Shown here: piece by piece, positions 37,201-47,550 of the stretch | Position numbering within the stretch: position 1 is the stretch's first letter | How the letters are laid out: every line of letters begins with the position of its first letter | Assembly: GCA_038049695.1 (NCBI GenBank) | Contig: CP142453.1 | Location: 14,378,501-14,442,500, forward strand | Direction: 5' to 3' | DNA: 64,000 nucleotides | Source of the DNA: Cinnamomum chago | Lineage: Eukaryota > Streptophyta > Magnoliopsida > Laurales > Lauraceae | Made by a program: the position numbers and the translations under genes | Notes under the pieces: generated by a model | The model's input: the letters and a program-made list of their open reading frames with translations, nothing else | The model's database searches: none | Told to the model about the DNA's origin: nothing

Positions 37201-40200
37201 CCCCTGATCCTCCACCGACAAATGGTTCCACTTCTACTCCTACCTTACGTCGCTCCTCCAGACATTCTAGACCGCCTGATCAGTATGGATTTACCCATAC
37301 TTCTTTGATGACCACTCTATCTTCTATCTCTATCCCAAGTTCTTATTTGCAGGTTGTCCAACAAGATTGCTGGAACCAGGCCATGAAGGAGGAATTGGAT
37401 GCATTGGATCGGAATCACACCTGTGATATTGTGGAGTGTCCTTCAGCAGTTAAACTCATCGGTTGCAAATGGATCTACTCAATCAAGCTTAAATCTGATG
37501 GGTCATTGGATAGACACAAAGCTAGACTTGTGGCACTCGAAAACAGACAGGAGTATGGCATTGACTATGAGGAAACGTTCGCACCTGTGGCAAAAATGAC
37601 ATATGTTCGGTTACTTCTCGCCATTGCTGCCTCTAAATCCTGGCCTTTATACCAAATGGATGTCAAAAATGCATTTCTTCATGGGGATCTGCAAGAAGAA
37701 GTCTATATGCGGATACCACAAGGCGTCCCCTCTCCCTCAAAGAGGACTGTCTGTCGCCTGCACAAATCGCTTTATGGTCTAAAGCAAGCTCCTCGGGCAT
37801 GGTTTGAAACCTTCATGGGTCGATTGTGCGAGAGTGGCTTTACCCAGAGTCCTTATGATCCATCTCTCTTTCTATGCCACACATCTACTGGTGTTACTGT
37901 GCTTCTCGTCTATGTTGACGATATTATTATCACTGGCACGGATGATGGTATGATCAAATCTCTCCAAGCTTCTCTCAGGGATTCATTCCATATGAAGGCT
38001 TTGGGCCCTTTGCATTATTTCTTGGGCTTAGAGGTGCATCAATCTCCCAAAGGTCTCTTTGTTAATCAACACAAATACACATCAGACCTTATCGAGTTGG
38101 CTGACCTCCATGATTCTTCGCCTGTTGATACACATGTCGAGGTAAATCTCAAGCTGAGTAAAGATGACGGCGATCTTCTTCCTGATTCTCATACATACCG
38201 GCGCCTGGTAGGAAGTCTTGTCTATCTCACCATCACTCGACCTGACATATCCTATGCTGTCAATCTTGTGAGTCAGTTCATGACTGCTCCTCGACACCTT
38301 CATTTGACAGCTGTCAAGCACATTATCCGCTATCTGCGGAGAACTGTCTCTCGTGGTTTATATTATCCCAAGGATAATCCACTGCATCTCACTGCTTATG
38401 CAGATGCTGACTGGACTGGCTGTCAAGACACGCGTCGTTCTACCACTGGTTGGTGCATGTACCTTGGAAATTCGCTCATTTCTTGGAAATGCAAGAAACA
38501 AGAACGTGTGTCCAGATCTTCCACGGAAGCTGAATATCGGGCAATGTCTTCTACTTGTTCTGAAATCTTATGGCTACGGGGCCTTCTTTCGGACCTTGGG
38601 TTCACACAAACCTCTCCTACTCCATTGCATGTTGACAATACTGGGGCTATCCGAATCACTGAAAATCCCGTCTTCCATGAACGTACAAAACATATCGAAG
38701 TTGACTGTCACTTTATTCAGGATGAATATAAGCGGGATGTCATTAGTCTACCTCATGTTTCTACAGAGTTTTAGTTGGCAGATATCTTCACTAAGGGACT
38801 CCCTCGGCCTCGACATCAATTTCTTGTTTCCAAATTGCTGCTTTATGACTCCCCAGCATCAATTTGAGGGGGGGTGTCAATCCAAGCCCAGGCTCATTTT
38901 GGGCCCAGTCTTCATATCTTATTGTAAACCATATTTTTAGGATCTAGATAAGGATACTAGCTTGTAATCAGGGCATTCAGCCCATTTAGATAAGAATAGT
39001 AGCATGTAATCAGGGATTCAGCCCCTTTATAATGAGAACAGTCGATCAAGACTGGATAGATTTTTACAAACAAACATCATCAGTGTTAAAATTCCATCTC
39101 TCCAAAATGTCAGCGAGCAGCCACTTTGTGCAAAATTGCCAAAGGTTAGGTCTGACTCCAGTCTAGACCCTCCCAGGATCCTGCTTCAGTGGGACCACAC
39201 TAGATGATGACCTTTTTTTTTAAGATCTCCATGTGTATGACATGGGTGTCAACAACGCCGCCATTTTTATCACACATTGTTACTCTTACACAGAATGAAA
39301 TCATTGTATTCAACTACATGCCAACAGCTGTCTTTTCCTCCTTTTTTTTTTTTGGTAAGCAAGCCGACTGCTGTCATAATCTAACTCAAAGCATCACAAT
39401 CAGGTCACCCAGTAAATATCAAGCATCATGATAGAAGTAACTCCACTGCAGAAGGTAATCCAGAAAAATTATAATAGGAAAAGAACATCTTTACCTTGCC
39501 TGGATCTTTTATTGAACCTTTTCCTCTGATGTACACACGGCAACCTGTAGAAGCTTCCACCCGTTTTAGTGAATTGCCCCTGGGGCCAAGAAGGCGCCCA
39601 ACAAAATTGAACTGACACCATGTGAGAGTAGTTAGTGTAGATACAAAATATAACCAAGAAGCAACTTTAAAGGATGGTAATGAGCAGGATAGGATTCCAG
39701 CCAGACTCATGCAAACCTGAACCCAGGCAACTAATTTGTGTATGGACCAGGCCCAGAACGCTTTTTAGCCTTTGCCCAAGTCCACATAACTGACAAAAAT
39801 GGGTTCCCAAATCCAACCATTGGCCGTTTAGTATACAGACTTGGGCTGCATACCATGGTACAAACATCATTTATTCGATAGAATAGTACATACAAACATT
39901 ATAGAAGCCTTATTCCATCAGAATAGTATAAATAATATTTAATATATACACATAGAAGGGATACACAGACCATTTATAGAGTCCAACAGGATAAGGCCTG
40001 TGCCTGAAGGTCACCTATTTAGTAACCACGCCTTGGAAGCCCAGGCCAGCAAGTGTGGCACATAACTATGCCTAAGCCTGCTATAGTTGGGCCAGACCAG
40101 GGCTCGATCTAAAAGATCGTGACTCTCATGGTTAATGGGTATCTGTACAAACTCAATTGAGTACTCAAGAAATCTTGCAAAGTCAACTCTAAAAGATCAT

Positions 40201-43200
40201 GACTCTCAAGGTTAATGGGTGATATATATTATCGTGAACCCATAAAGAAGCAATAAATACAGGTTTTCAGTCAAGACTCAACTGAATTTCAAATTGATTG
40301 CATTTGGTCCCTCAAAATCTGAAGATTATTGAGTTAAAAAAAATAAAAAAATTCACCTCACTGAAATGGACAAAACATACATTAGGGTAAGTATCTACTG
40401 GAATATCCAATCGCAAAATCTTCTTGACAACATATGAGCTTGGGCTTGCTGGTGCTCCTTGCCAGTCCATTGTCATTCCCTGTGGCACACCCAACCTCTG
40501 TTGAAAGATGGTGCAGAGGTCTTAGTTCTGATTGGAGGAAGTAGTAAATTTATAATAAAAAGAAAGGTAAAGATTTGCCATTATTGCATCGCATCGTACT
40601 TCGCCCACATCCATTTCCATTCAGGTAAAAGTACATGGATACTAGAACAACAAAATAACCAAATCAGGTGGTACTAGCCCTGTTCATCACCTGGTGAGGC
40701 AGGCTGCACCGCTGCAATAACTAAGTGCACTAATATTTACCTCCTGCTGGAGACCATTCCAGGGAGCTAAACCCATTCCTCCAGCATTAGATCCAAGGCT
40801 TGCAGATGCCATGGGGCTGGGACTTCCATGCTGCAGCCTGTCGTAATCGCCAAACCCATGATTGGAGACCATAGCAGAGACTCGTATAATCTCTGTTGAC
40901 AAGAGAAGCGCCAGAATAAGAGATGAATAATTTTTCAATGCCGTAACATATGAACAAAAAAATTTGCTAAAGATTCTTCTCATTTGCAAAACCGAAAAGC
41001 AGATAGATCAAGGACAGCCTTTAACAGAATCAATGAACAAATAGAACTAAGAAGCCAGGTATTCATGTTAATAACAGCAGATCCAAGAGTAGTACAGTGT
41101 GAATCTGAAAGAAGATGAACCAACCTAGATATTTCTCAGATGCAATTGTATGTCAGGTATCAAAGAAGTGCAGTTAACATCATTCATCCGTTGGGAAGTC
41201 CCACATCCCACATCGCCTAAGTAATAGGCTTGACATGTCTTAATATACTTGTATGGGCCTTCCACCTATCAGCTTAAGCTTTTGGGTTGGTATATGGTTT
41301 CTTACATGGTATCAGAGCGGGTTCCGATCCTATCGTTCTTGTGTAGCCCACGTGACAGGCCCGCCCATGAAATCTGTTGGGCTTGCACATGAGGGGGAGT
41401 GTTGGGAAGTCCCACATCCGACATCGCCTAAGTAATAGGCTTGACATGTCTTAATATACTTGTATGGGCCTTCCACCTATCAGTTTAAACTTTTGGGTTG
41501 GTATATGGTTTCTTATATCATCAAGATCTTGGACTCATATAAAGCCAATTCTCATTAAATGCTTCCCCCTTTCATGGAAGAAATCTTTAAATGGGAATAA
41601 ATCACATGTTTTATATGCAGTCAGTCCAACGATGAATGTCAACCCAAAGAGATATTTGGAGATATCACCTCTGACAGGAGAGGGAGAAATCTAAGCATTT
41701 GCGTCCATAGAAATAGGCCCCACTAGCACGGATTTGCTTATCAACTCTCTTTCAAAACATAAATACACATACACACAAAACATTGAAGTTCAATTTTTCT
41801 AATGGTGAGAATAATTTAGTGCAACTACTGACACTTGGTCCAGTGAACAAATTATTGATCAGCATATAATATGTTTGATGAATGTATTTTGCAAGGTGAA
41901 ATAGTTTAATAGAGTGAATTTCTTTGAGCAAAGGAATTAAATAATGATTTGACCATCTGTGCATCCAACAAGGAGCCTTGCGCACAAAGATGCATCCTGA
42001 TCCATGATGCAACTAGTTGAAGCCAATTACTCTCCTTTTTAAACCCGCAACCTTGTAGTCGCAATGATGAGCACCAATAATTGCTCTTTTTAACAACTTC
42101 TAAATGCATCAATTATTTTTACAGATCTTTCAAAATATGCATTGATGACTGCAAGCTAGAATAAGTATATAATAATGATCATGATGATGCAGATATGACT
42201 GTTCAACATGTGATAAAAACCATAATCGATGTCTTATAAGATAAGGTATCCAAAAGGATTTAAAACGTTGATGTATCATAATAATAGGCATGTATTCCAA
42301 TTAGATGCTAATACATAAAGTACTTATGTTTTATTGACTCTGTCTTACAGACACTATAAATATAATATAAACATATATATAATATTAAAAGGATGCTAAT
42401 TACCAATAATATGCACATCTTTTCCATGGCTTCACTGAAATCCTGATTTCTTGATCCATATTTTTGGAACATACAACACATTCATACTTTCCTTGAGATG
42501 CTTTGAATGCCAAAAAGGTAAAAACCCAAACATCTAAAACATTATAATTGATCAAGTCCAAGGTTCCATAAGTGGTAGCCTCCCATTTGCCTCTGTAAAT
42601 TATGGTCGACACAGTACTGTTTTACCTTTAATATTATGCAGCTGCTGATCTTAACCTCATGATCTTAGCCTCCACTTCAGCAGATTAGCATTACAACGAG
42701 CATCCAGACTAGAAAAGGTCAAATGATAAATCCTTGTTGATCCCAAATGATAGAGCCATTAGCAGTCGCCTTGGGACTCCAATGAGAAAAAATTATGCAC
42801 ACAAAGAACCACTATCCCAAATCAACGCCTCGCCCAAGTTCCTTTTAACTCCAATGAGAACAAGTTGTTGTTCTTCCTGTTTCTCTCTTTCTTCTTCCTC
42901 CTATTTCCCTACTTTCACCAGTCTAAGTCCCTTTTTTGCTAACTCAGAATCATATCAATAATCAGTGATTCAGTATGCATTATGATGTCCATGTGGGATT
43001 GGTATATATTACACACTTCTCTTTTATTTCTTCTGAGAACTATCTCTCCATCATATAAGTCTTTATTTTATTTTATTTGTTGCTGCAGACATTTTAATTA
43101 TTTTGTTACTGCTCTCTTTGTTATTCTGTGACCGTCACCCTGGGATTTGAATTTCAATCTCCTTTTCTATGCATATTGCATTTGTATGTGTACATATAGC

Positions 43201-46173
43201 AAGCACTGGCTAAATTACCAATAATAATGTGTAATATGTACAAATCAATCTATCTATATATTTTCTCTTTTTCTTAAACGTGTGCCTAACTGAATCAGGC
43301 ATGTACTAGCAGTGTGCCTCAGGCTCCAACTAGCCTCTTGTGCCTTGTTCCATAACTGCACTGGTCTCTTCGATGCGATATCTCATGTTATGTTGAACTA
43401 TATCATGATAATTTTTATTTGAGAATTTGCTCGTTTATTTAGTAGCTTGGGTTTCCGAAAAGACATATCTTTCATATTATAAAAGATGTTCATCTCAGGA
43501 TATATCAGCCACATCAGTTATGTACATGTGCACGGTGCACCCCATATTGGGTATTGACAAACTAAGATACCTGATAAACTCTAACAAGAAACATACCAGT
43601 CTAATGTCCACGACCTCAGCAATATATGATACAGCTCCTTGGGTTTCTAAGTCCATTTATCAGAGAAGTGGACACTAGGTTGGGTTCTGCCCCATTCCTC
43701 GACTGTTGAGTACTGGCAAACCATGACACTTGATAAACCCTAACATTGAGCATGCCAGTTCATACCTCAGCAACATGTGATACAGCATCTTGGGTTTCTA
43801 AGATCATTCATGAGTAAAGTAGGAACTAGATCAAGTTGTATATGAATGAATGGTGGAGGATGATGAAATTTGATGCCAGAAAACACAGTTTAATGATGTC
43901 TAGGTTTCAGGTGTACATGAAAATTCCATAAACATGCCAGTTATGCACATTATCACAACAAACAAACATAAATACATACATATTTTTATGTGCGTGTCAC
44001 ACATTCCTTAATTTCAATGTCTGACGTGAAAAAGGAAAACTTCTTAGTTCTTAAAAACCCAACAATGTTCAATTTGAACTGTACAATTTGATTTAACTCC
44101 TGCAGAAAATTATTCATGATCCGATGTGAGCCCTCTTTAACAAGTATCATAGACGACATATAGGTTTTACAATTACAATAGCATAGGATAGTCTGGTTTG
44201 TAGTTTGTAGCAGTCTTAGTGATAGTTATGGATTTGCAAGCAGATTAAATTGAATTGCAATGACACTTTAAAGGCTAAACTCTATTGTTGCCTGACTGCT
44301 TCAGTCTTCAGATGCACTGCATTGAAATATAATGGAATGTTATAGATTAACTGAAATTTGACAAAAGAGATGGTTCATTCAACCATACCTTTATCATACT
44401 CGTTTTGCTACGTACTTGCTTATATCTAGATAATAATAAAAAATATCCCCAATGCCATTTTGTCAAGCTCTACGATCAACCTAGCCTGCTTAAAAGGATC
44501 TAATTCAATTTTCAGAATATTATCCCTATTACTAGAATCTAGGTTTGGTATAGTGAAAATAAAAATCAAGGCTTTGGTTTGCAAAGCAGAGGCAAACTAT
44601 CAAAATGCAATCAAGAAAATAGAATCACATGCCAAAATCACACTTCTCTACTCAGTCTGAACACCCATATTTATCTCCCAAATGGCATGTGTGCCAACAA
44701 TTCCAATTTTAACCATTCATCTATGAGAGGTGTGCATTGTGACTCACATTATCGAACCATTGACGGCAAGATTTTCAATAGCAAATCTCCTAAGAACGGC
44801 ATTAAGCTTAAATAGCGCCTGCAATTACTTTTTTATAGCAGTAAAAATTTTACTGCTCCCAAAAAAACAAAAAACAAAAAACAAATACAAAAAATAAGCC
44901 TGCATTTACTTAATTCCAAAAAGTCTTTTGATATGCATGGATATGCATATTAATTTGCAAATAGATATCACTCGAGAATCAAACAGTGCAAGAGTTCAAT
45001 CAAGCTCTCATGCCAATTTCTAATATGCTAAGCTCACCCCACACATTACACACATAAATGAAGTAAATGAAAGGAACCCATAATCACAATCAGCATTCAG
45101 CGTTGATAATAACCTATATGCAACCTCTATTTCCAGTCACCACCGGCTGTGCAATCACAAGAGTTTAGAACACTTAAAATAAAGAGGGGAAAAACAAACA
45201 AAACATCTTTCCCCATTTCCATTCATATGCCAAAATGCAGCAACACGTTAACAAACTAGAGCCCATCATATCGATCTAGCATTTATTTATGGCAATTCTT
45301 CTCCCAAGCCATGCAATGGAATTAAACAGAAGCAAGATGCAAATAAGATACTCAAAAACCCGAGACCCCCAAAGAAAAACCCAGATCTGGAACCATCCGA
45401 ATGCTCAAAAGAAGTCACCAAAGAACTCACCTTGATTCAACAAACGGCTGCATATAGGAAGAACTTGCATGAAAGGGCCAATCTTCTGATGCTCTGCCAA
45501 CAGCTCTGTCAAGTACTGACTAAAAGAGGAAAACCCAGAATCCAAAACACTCAATTCAATCAAGATTCATAAGGGCGGAAAAAGAAGAAAAATTAGGTAG
45601 AAAGTAAAACCATATTGATCAAAGCAAGGCCACTTAAAAAAGATCGCTTGTTCCTAATTTTCTCCTGCAGTACCCTCTAACTACTGACTAAAAGAAGAAA
45701 AAACAGAACCCAAAACACCCAAATCAATCAAGATACAAAATAAAACATCAAGACAGGACAAAGAACAAGAAGAAACAAGAAAACATTAGTAAATCTCACT
45801 TTTTCCTTCCTAGTTTTCTCAGTACCTGTAAAACACTTACTAAAACCAAAACAAAAACTCAAGAATCAAAACACCCAATTCAATCAAACCCCATAAACAA
45901 ATAACCCAAGAAAGAAAAAAACACAAAACCAAAAACCCAATGAAAACAAGGGCTAATCAAGAAAAAAAAAAACAAGAACCCAGAACCCAAAACACCCAAA
46001 TCAATCTAAATCCAAAAGAAAAATGCAAAATAACAAGAATCTGGAAATGACCCATCTAAAAAAATCTCATCTTTCAGCAATTTTCGGTAGTACCTATCAA
46101 TATCTGGAGCGTTTCTTATCTGTGGTGAAGCAGCCCTCGCCGGGGAGAAGTTGTGAGTATATAACCCAGACAT
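22285..46173 (-). CDS. KH/STAR-domain RNA-binding protein, SPIN1-like
   Basis: RNA-binding protein of the plant quaking-like (STAR) group. Rice SPIN1 and its Arabidopsis relatives act in flowering and RNA processing in the nucleus. Seven exons: 46173-46094, 45519-45431, 40892-40741, 40497-40381, 39611-39495, 26868-26725 and 22431-22285. They sum to 846 nt, that is 281 aa, the usual family length. The N-terminus is [21 protein letters not shown] Qua1-like dimerisation segment ([20 protein letters not shown]) covers residues 28-50. The KH domain runs from about 130 to 235 with the RNA-contact loop GPRG at 155-158. A Qua2-like helix ([13 protein letters not shown]) follows, and the C-terminus is KRAKTGR, a likely nuclear signal. 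Exon 2 must use the TTTTAG acceptor, since the CAG 4 nt later would shift the frame. Introns reach 12.6 kb (26869-39494) and 4-4.5 kb and hold an hAT, a SINE, a Copia element, a TRIM and a LINE fragment. Confidence 0.95.
22839..23040. repeat. Two-copy tandem duplication, about 99 bp apart
   Basis: The block TTAGAACAGATAACTTCAGA and the sequence after it recurs about 99 bp later with scattered changes (TAGAACAGACAACTTCAGATC). It lies within the last KH-gene intron. Confidence 0.75.
24115..24665 (-). mobile_element. RTE-clade LINE, 3' fragment
   Basis: On the minus strand the decayed translation matches the C-terminal end of plant RTE-type reverse transcriptases. It contains the pattern [18 protein letters not shown], then [12 protein letters not shown] and a GDKLRE block. 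The 3' end is a short GAT-rich tail at about 24118-24130, as is usual for RTE elements. It is 5' truncated and broken in several frames. It sits in the KH-gene intron between exons 6 and 7, in the same orientation as the gene. Confidence 0.7.
24681..24717. repeat. (AATCCC)n short tandem repeat
   Basis: About six perfect copies of AATCCC, next to the truncated 5' side of the RTE fragment. Confidence 0.95.
26869..29084 (-). other. KH-gene large intron, part before the hAT insertion
   Basis: First part of the 12.6-kb intron between KH exons 5 and 6. It is AT-rich with no gene. At about 28557-28635 a 29-32-bp unit (GCCGTTCATTGTCCC plus a T run) is repeated two and a half times. Confidence 0.5.
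29085..29210. repeat. hAT-1 left terminal and subterminal repeats
   Basis: The terminal inverted repeat is followed by at least six GTATCC or GGATAC motifs in both orientations (29115-29200). A matching array lies at 32866-32960 near the right end. Confidence 0.85.
29623..30328 (+). other. Probable leader intron of the hAT-1 transposase
   Basis: A donor (TGTAAAG then GTTGGT) at 29623 and an acceptor (GATTTTAG) ending at 30328 bracket a region that is nearly all pyrimidine-rich repeat. The presumed noncoding first exon at about 29290-29622 is itself rich in GCCGTCGC/GTGCTGCC repeats. The coding exon begins just after the acceptor. Splicing is inferred from the site pattern only. Confidence 0.55.
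29895..30325 (+). repeat. Minisatellite, about nine units of 36-54 bp
   Basis: Each unit has the form CTTGATGCTATGCTGCTGCT followed by a T/C-rich stretch. Clear unit starts lie near 29942, 29983, 30030, 30078, 30127, 30174, 30219, 30256 and 30310. The repeat fills the 3' part of the presumed leader intron up to its acceptor. Confidence 0.9.
30348..32644 (+). CDS. hAT transposase (BED finger, DUF659, hAT dimerisation)
   Basis: Transposase of hAT-1. Start at 30348, or more likely the in-frame ATG at 30381 (MASSTGGS). Domains in order: a BED zinc finger ([23 protein letters not shown]); a basic linker; and DUF659 from about 30800. The RNase-H-like core shows aspartates in VSDGWSD and VITDNAKNC and the [10 protein letters not shown] motif. 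A dimerisation domain follows ([29 protein letters not shown]) and the tail is acidic and Gly-rich. A 94-nt GT-AG intron (31929-32022) joins SLNPR to YYSEHW in frame. The frame changes once between RVRAH and VAFCPKV (30550-30600), where about 11 nt seem lost compared with relatives. The copy is therefore probably inactive, though otherwise well preserved. Confidence 0.88.
33675..33747 (+). mobile_element. Au-like SINE, 5' part (split by Copia)
   Basis: tRNA-derived head with an A-box-like TTTGGTGCAACGG and a B box GATTCGAGACC. It is preceded by the target duplication AGATCTCCATGTGTAT (33659-33674). It stops where the Copia LTR begins and resumes at 39113. Together the two parts make about 178 bp, the usual length of the Au SINE family. 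Confidence 0.85.
33748..33985 (+). repeat. Copia 5' LTR
   Basis: 238 bp, TG...CA, with a TTTATAAT box near its 3' part and the tRNA-Met primer site directly after it. Confidence 0.95.
34734..35564 (+). CDS. Copia gag region
   Basis: Open frame of 276 residues starting [21 protein letters not shown], the usual Copia gag opening. It has the UBN2-type capsid region and then two CCHC zinc knuckles near the C-terminus ([14 protein letters not shown] and [14 protein letters not shown]). It begins about 730 bp after the primer site. Confidence 0.85.
   Translation: MEKHEIALIRFDGTNYPSWAFQFQIYLEGKELWTHIDGSEPQPVEDDKKILAWKTKDAKIKTWLLDSVEPHFILNLKPCKNAREMWEYLKKIYQQVNAACQFQLEFEISQFTQGTQSIQEHYNGFRKLWSEYDEIKFSSVSATLLPKLLPLQQSSHQDQLLMKLRLEFETVRSNLMSRDPLPSLDVCLQELLREKRLATKTTLEQQKSAEAPFAYVATTRQPPRDISQVQCHNCKKHGHYANQCKAKICRYCKATGHVIDECRKKARKSTSRNYVQ
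35610..38774 (+). pseudogene. Copia pol region (fossil)
   Basis: Domains in order: protease with the DSGASNHM site; the GAG-pre-integrase zinc region ([15 protein letters not shown]); the integrase core ([30 protein letters not shown]); reverse transcriptase ([29 protein letters not shown]); and RNase H ([19 protein letters not shown]). The order identifies Copia. It is broken as a whole, although the RT to RNase H part reads as one long frame. Confidence 0.85.
38875..39112 (+). repeat. Copia 3' LTR
   Basis: 238 bp, nearly identical to the 5' LTR, preceded by a G-rich purine tract and followed by the GCGAG duplication. Confidence 0.95.
39113..39222 (+). mobile_element. Au-like SINE, 3' part
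   Basis: It begins with the duplicated GCGAG and continues the SINE body. CAGCCACTTTGTGCAAAAT, GGTTAGGTCTG and TAGACCCTCCCAGGATCC parallel the Au SINE body. It ends in a short T tail. The target duplication AGATCTCCATGTGTAT follows at 39223-39238, identical to that at 33659. Confidence 0.85.
41189..41517 (+). mobile_element. TRIM (terminal-repeat retrotransposon in miniature)
   Basis: A 329-bp element with two 118-bp LTRs (41189-41306 and 41400-41517). A tRNA-Met-type primer site (TGGTATCAGAGCGGG) starts at 41307 and a purine tract (GAGGGGGAG) ends at 41399. A 5-bp duplication TCATC lies at 41184-41188 and 41518-41522. There is no coding capacity, as is normal for TRIMs. The LTRs differ at about 5 of 118 sites (4%), so it is older than the Copia element. 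It looks structurally whole and lies in KH intron 2, opposite to the gene. Confidence 0.95.
43548..43815. repeat. Two-copy direct duplication, about 151 bp apart
   Basis: Two diverged copies share GATAAACyCTAACA, CCTCAGCAAyATrTGATACAG and CTTGGGTTTCTAAG in the same order, within KH intron 2. Confidence 0.75.
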
Positions 46174-46310
46174 GTTTATCAGACAAAGGAGGGTCTGGAG
46201 AAAGAAAATGAAAAGAAGAAAAGGGATAGAGATGGAGGCTGCTGCACAAGGGCTACTGTTTGGGATGGCAGAGAAAGAAGGGTTTTGGTTCCTTTTATTT
46301 AACCCCCTGC
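46174..46310 (-). promoter_or_regulatory. 5' UTR and core promoter of the KH gene
   Basis: Read on the minus strand, a TATA-like TTAAATAAAAGG lies at about 46290-46302. CT-rich leader sequence (TTTCTTCTTTTC type) follows up to the ATG at 46173. This is the usual spacing for a plant TATA box and Y-patch leader. The transcription start is not proven. Confidence 0.4.
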
Positions 46311-47438
46311 AGAAAAATAAATGTGGGGGATGATGATGGGGAGGCTCTTTTGGCTATTTGAGGGTTTAAATAGCTGTAGGGGTTTAAGAGGGGTGTGTGA
46401 ACTATGAAGAGCCTATGTACATTTTTTTACCACATTTACAGCTGGAGAGAGAAGAAGCTAGAAATAATCATAGCACACTGTTACAAAAGACCACTGAAAT
46501 TTTCAAGTATTTTTACAAATACTACCAGTTTTTTGAAATATCGCGGAATTACGATTAAGTCCGATATCTTGAATTATCAAAAAAACTAATGGGGAGATTT
46601 TCTCGAAATGCCAATAACGCGATAATATTTCTCTAAATTAGAAAATCCATTAAAAGTCAAAGCAACAACCTAAGATACAATGAAACGTACATAATAAAAA
46701 GTGTACATTGTTGCAACTTTGAGGTTGTGGGTTTAAGTCAGGTTATCAAAATGAAAAAAAAAATGATTTTCATGATATTATTCTATTTTGACATAGTTTT
46801 ATAAATTTATTTACTTCTTAGCTTGTAAAATGTATTTTATTTTATTTTTCTTGGATTTATTTGCTGATAACTCAAGAAGATCACAGCATTTTGTGGATCC
46901 TTCATGGGTGGCTTTGTCATTAGTAGCTGGTTAACGTCATCAATGACGACTTAATAATCATTTCATTAAAAATGGTCGTCGACCGAGGATATGAGTTTTA
47001 ACCTCAGTTTGAAATATTTAGAGCATGTTTGTTCGCATAAAATACATAGAATTTCACGGTCAAATGAGATTCATTGAAATATTATTAGAAAGGAGGGCTG
47101 AATGGTATAAGATAGTAATGTAGATGCAACCTTGCCTTTTTTGGAATTTGGAGTGCTTGGGTGATTTTTCGGTATTCATTTTCTGGCTTCTCTTGATTCA
47201 ATTTTGTATATGCGGGAGATCATATAATGCTCAATTTTTTTATATTCACCCTTTTTCAAAAAAAAAAAAACACTCACAAAATTTTAATTCTAAGAATTGA
47301 TCATGAATATAATTAGTTAAGCATTTGCATGGAATCCAATAACAAATTTTCACAAGACTTTGAAGTTCTCCACACAAGAATTTCTCAAACTCTAGCAGTC
47401 AAACAGGCCTAGAATAATAGAGCATCCACTAAAAATCT

Positions 47439-47550
47439 ATTTTTGTGCTGAACCAATCCCTCCTAGCCCAGAGGGTGGCAGTATAGTTTTGAACCTACAG
47501 CTTCCGTGTACAAACCATTGTCCTAGCCCAACTAGCTATCCCTTGGAATT
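47439..47550 (-). mobile_element. tRNA-derived SINE, copy 3, internally deleted
   Basis: Same family as the copies at 19130 and 20758, but about 112 bp long. The middle of the body is missing between CCAGAGGG and TGGCAGTATAG, and the tail is short. It is still flanked by a 12-bp target duplication CACTAAAAATCT (47427-47438 and 47551-47562). Confidence 0.85.

Larger units (their letters stand above)
33748..39112 (+). mobile_element. Copia LTR retrotransposon
   Basis: A 5365-bp element flanked by a 5-bp target duplication GCGAG (33743-33747 and 39113-39117). LTRs of 238 bp begin TG and end CA; by eye they differ at 3 sites (about 1.3%), so the insertion is young, of the order of 0.5 to a few million years depending on the rate. 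A primer site for initiator tRNA-Met (TGGTATCAGAGC) follows the 5' LTR at 33986, and a purine tract (about 38866-38874) precedes the 3' LTR. Parts in order are gag, protease, integrase, reverse transcriptase and RNase H, the Copia order. The coding region is broken at roughly four to six places. It lies inside a SINE, inside the KH-gene intron, opposite to the gene. Confidence 0.96.
40893..45430 (-). other. KH-gene intron 2
   Basis: A 4.5-kb intron between KH exons 2 and 3. It is AT-rich and carries the TRIM at 41189 and a two-copy duplication at 43548. No other gene is seen. Confidence 0.7.

Noticed and set aside
46670-46760. B-box-like GTGGGTTTAAGTC near an A-rich run
   Set aside because: No A box, no target duplication and no similarity to the other SINEs here.
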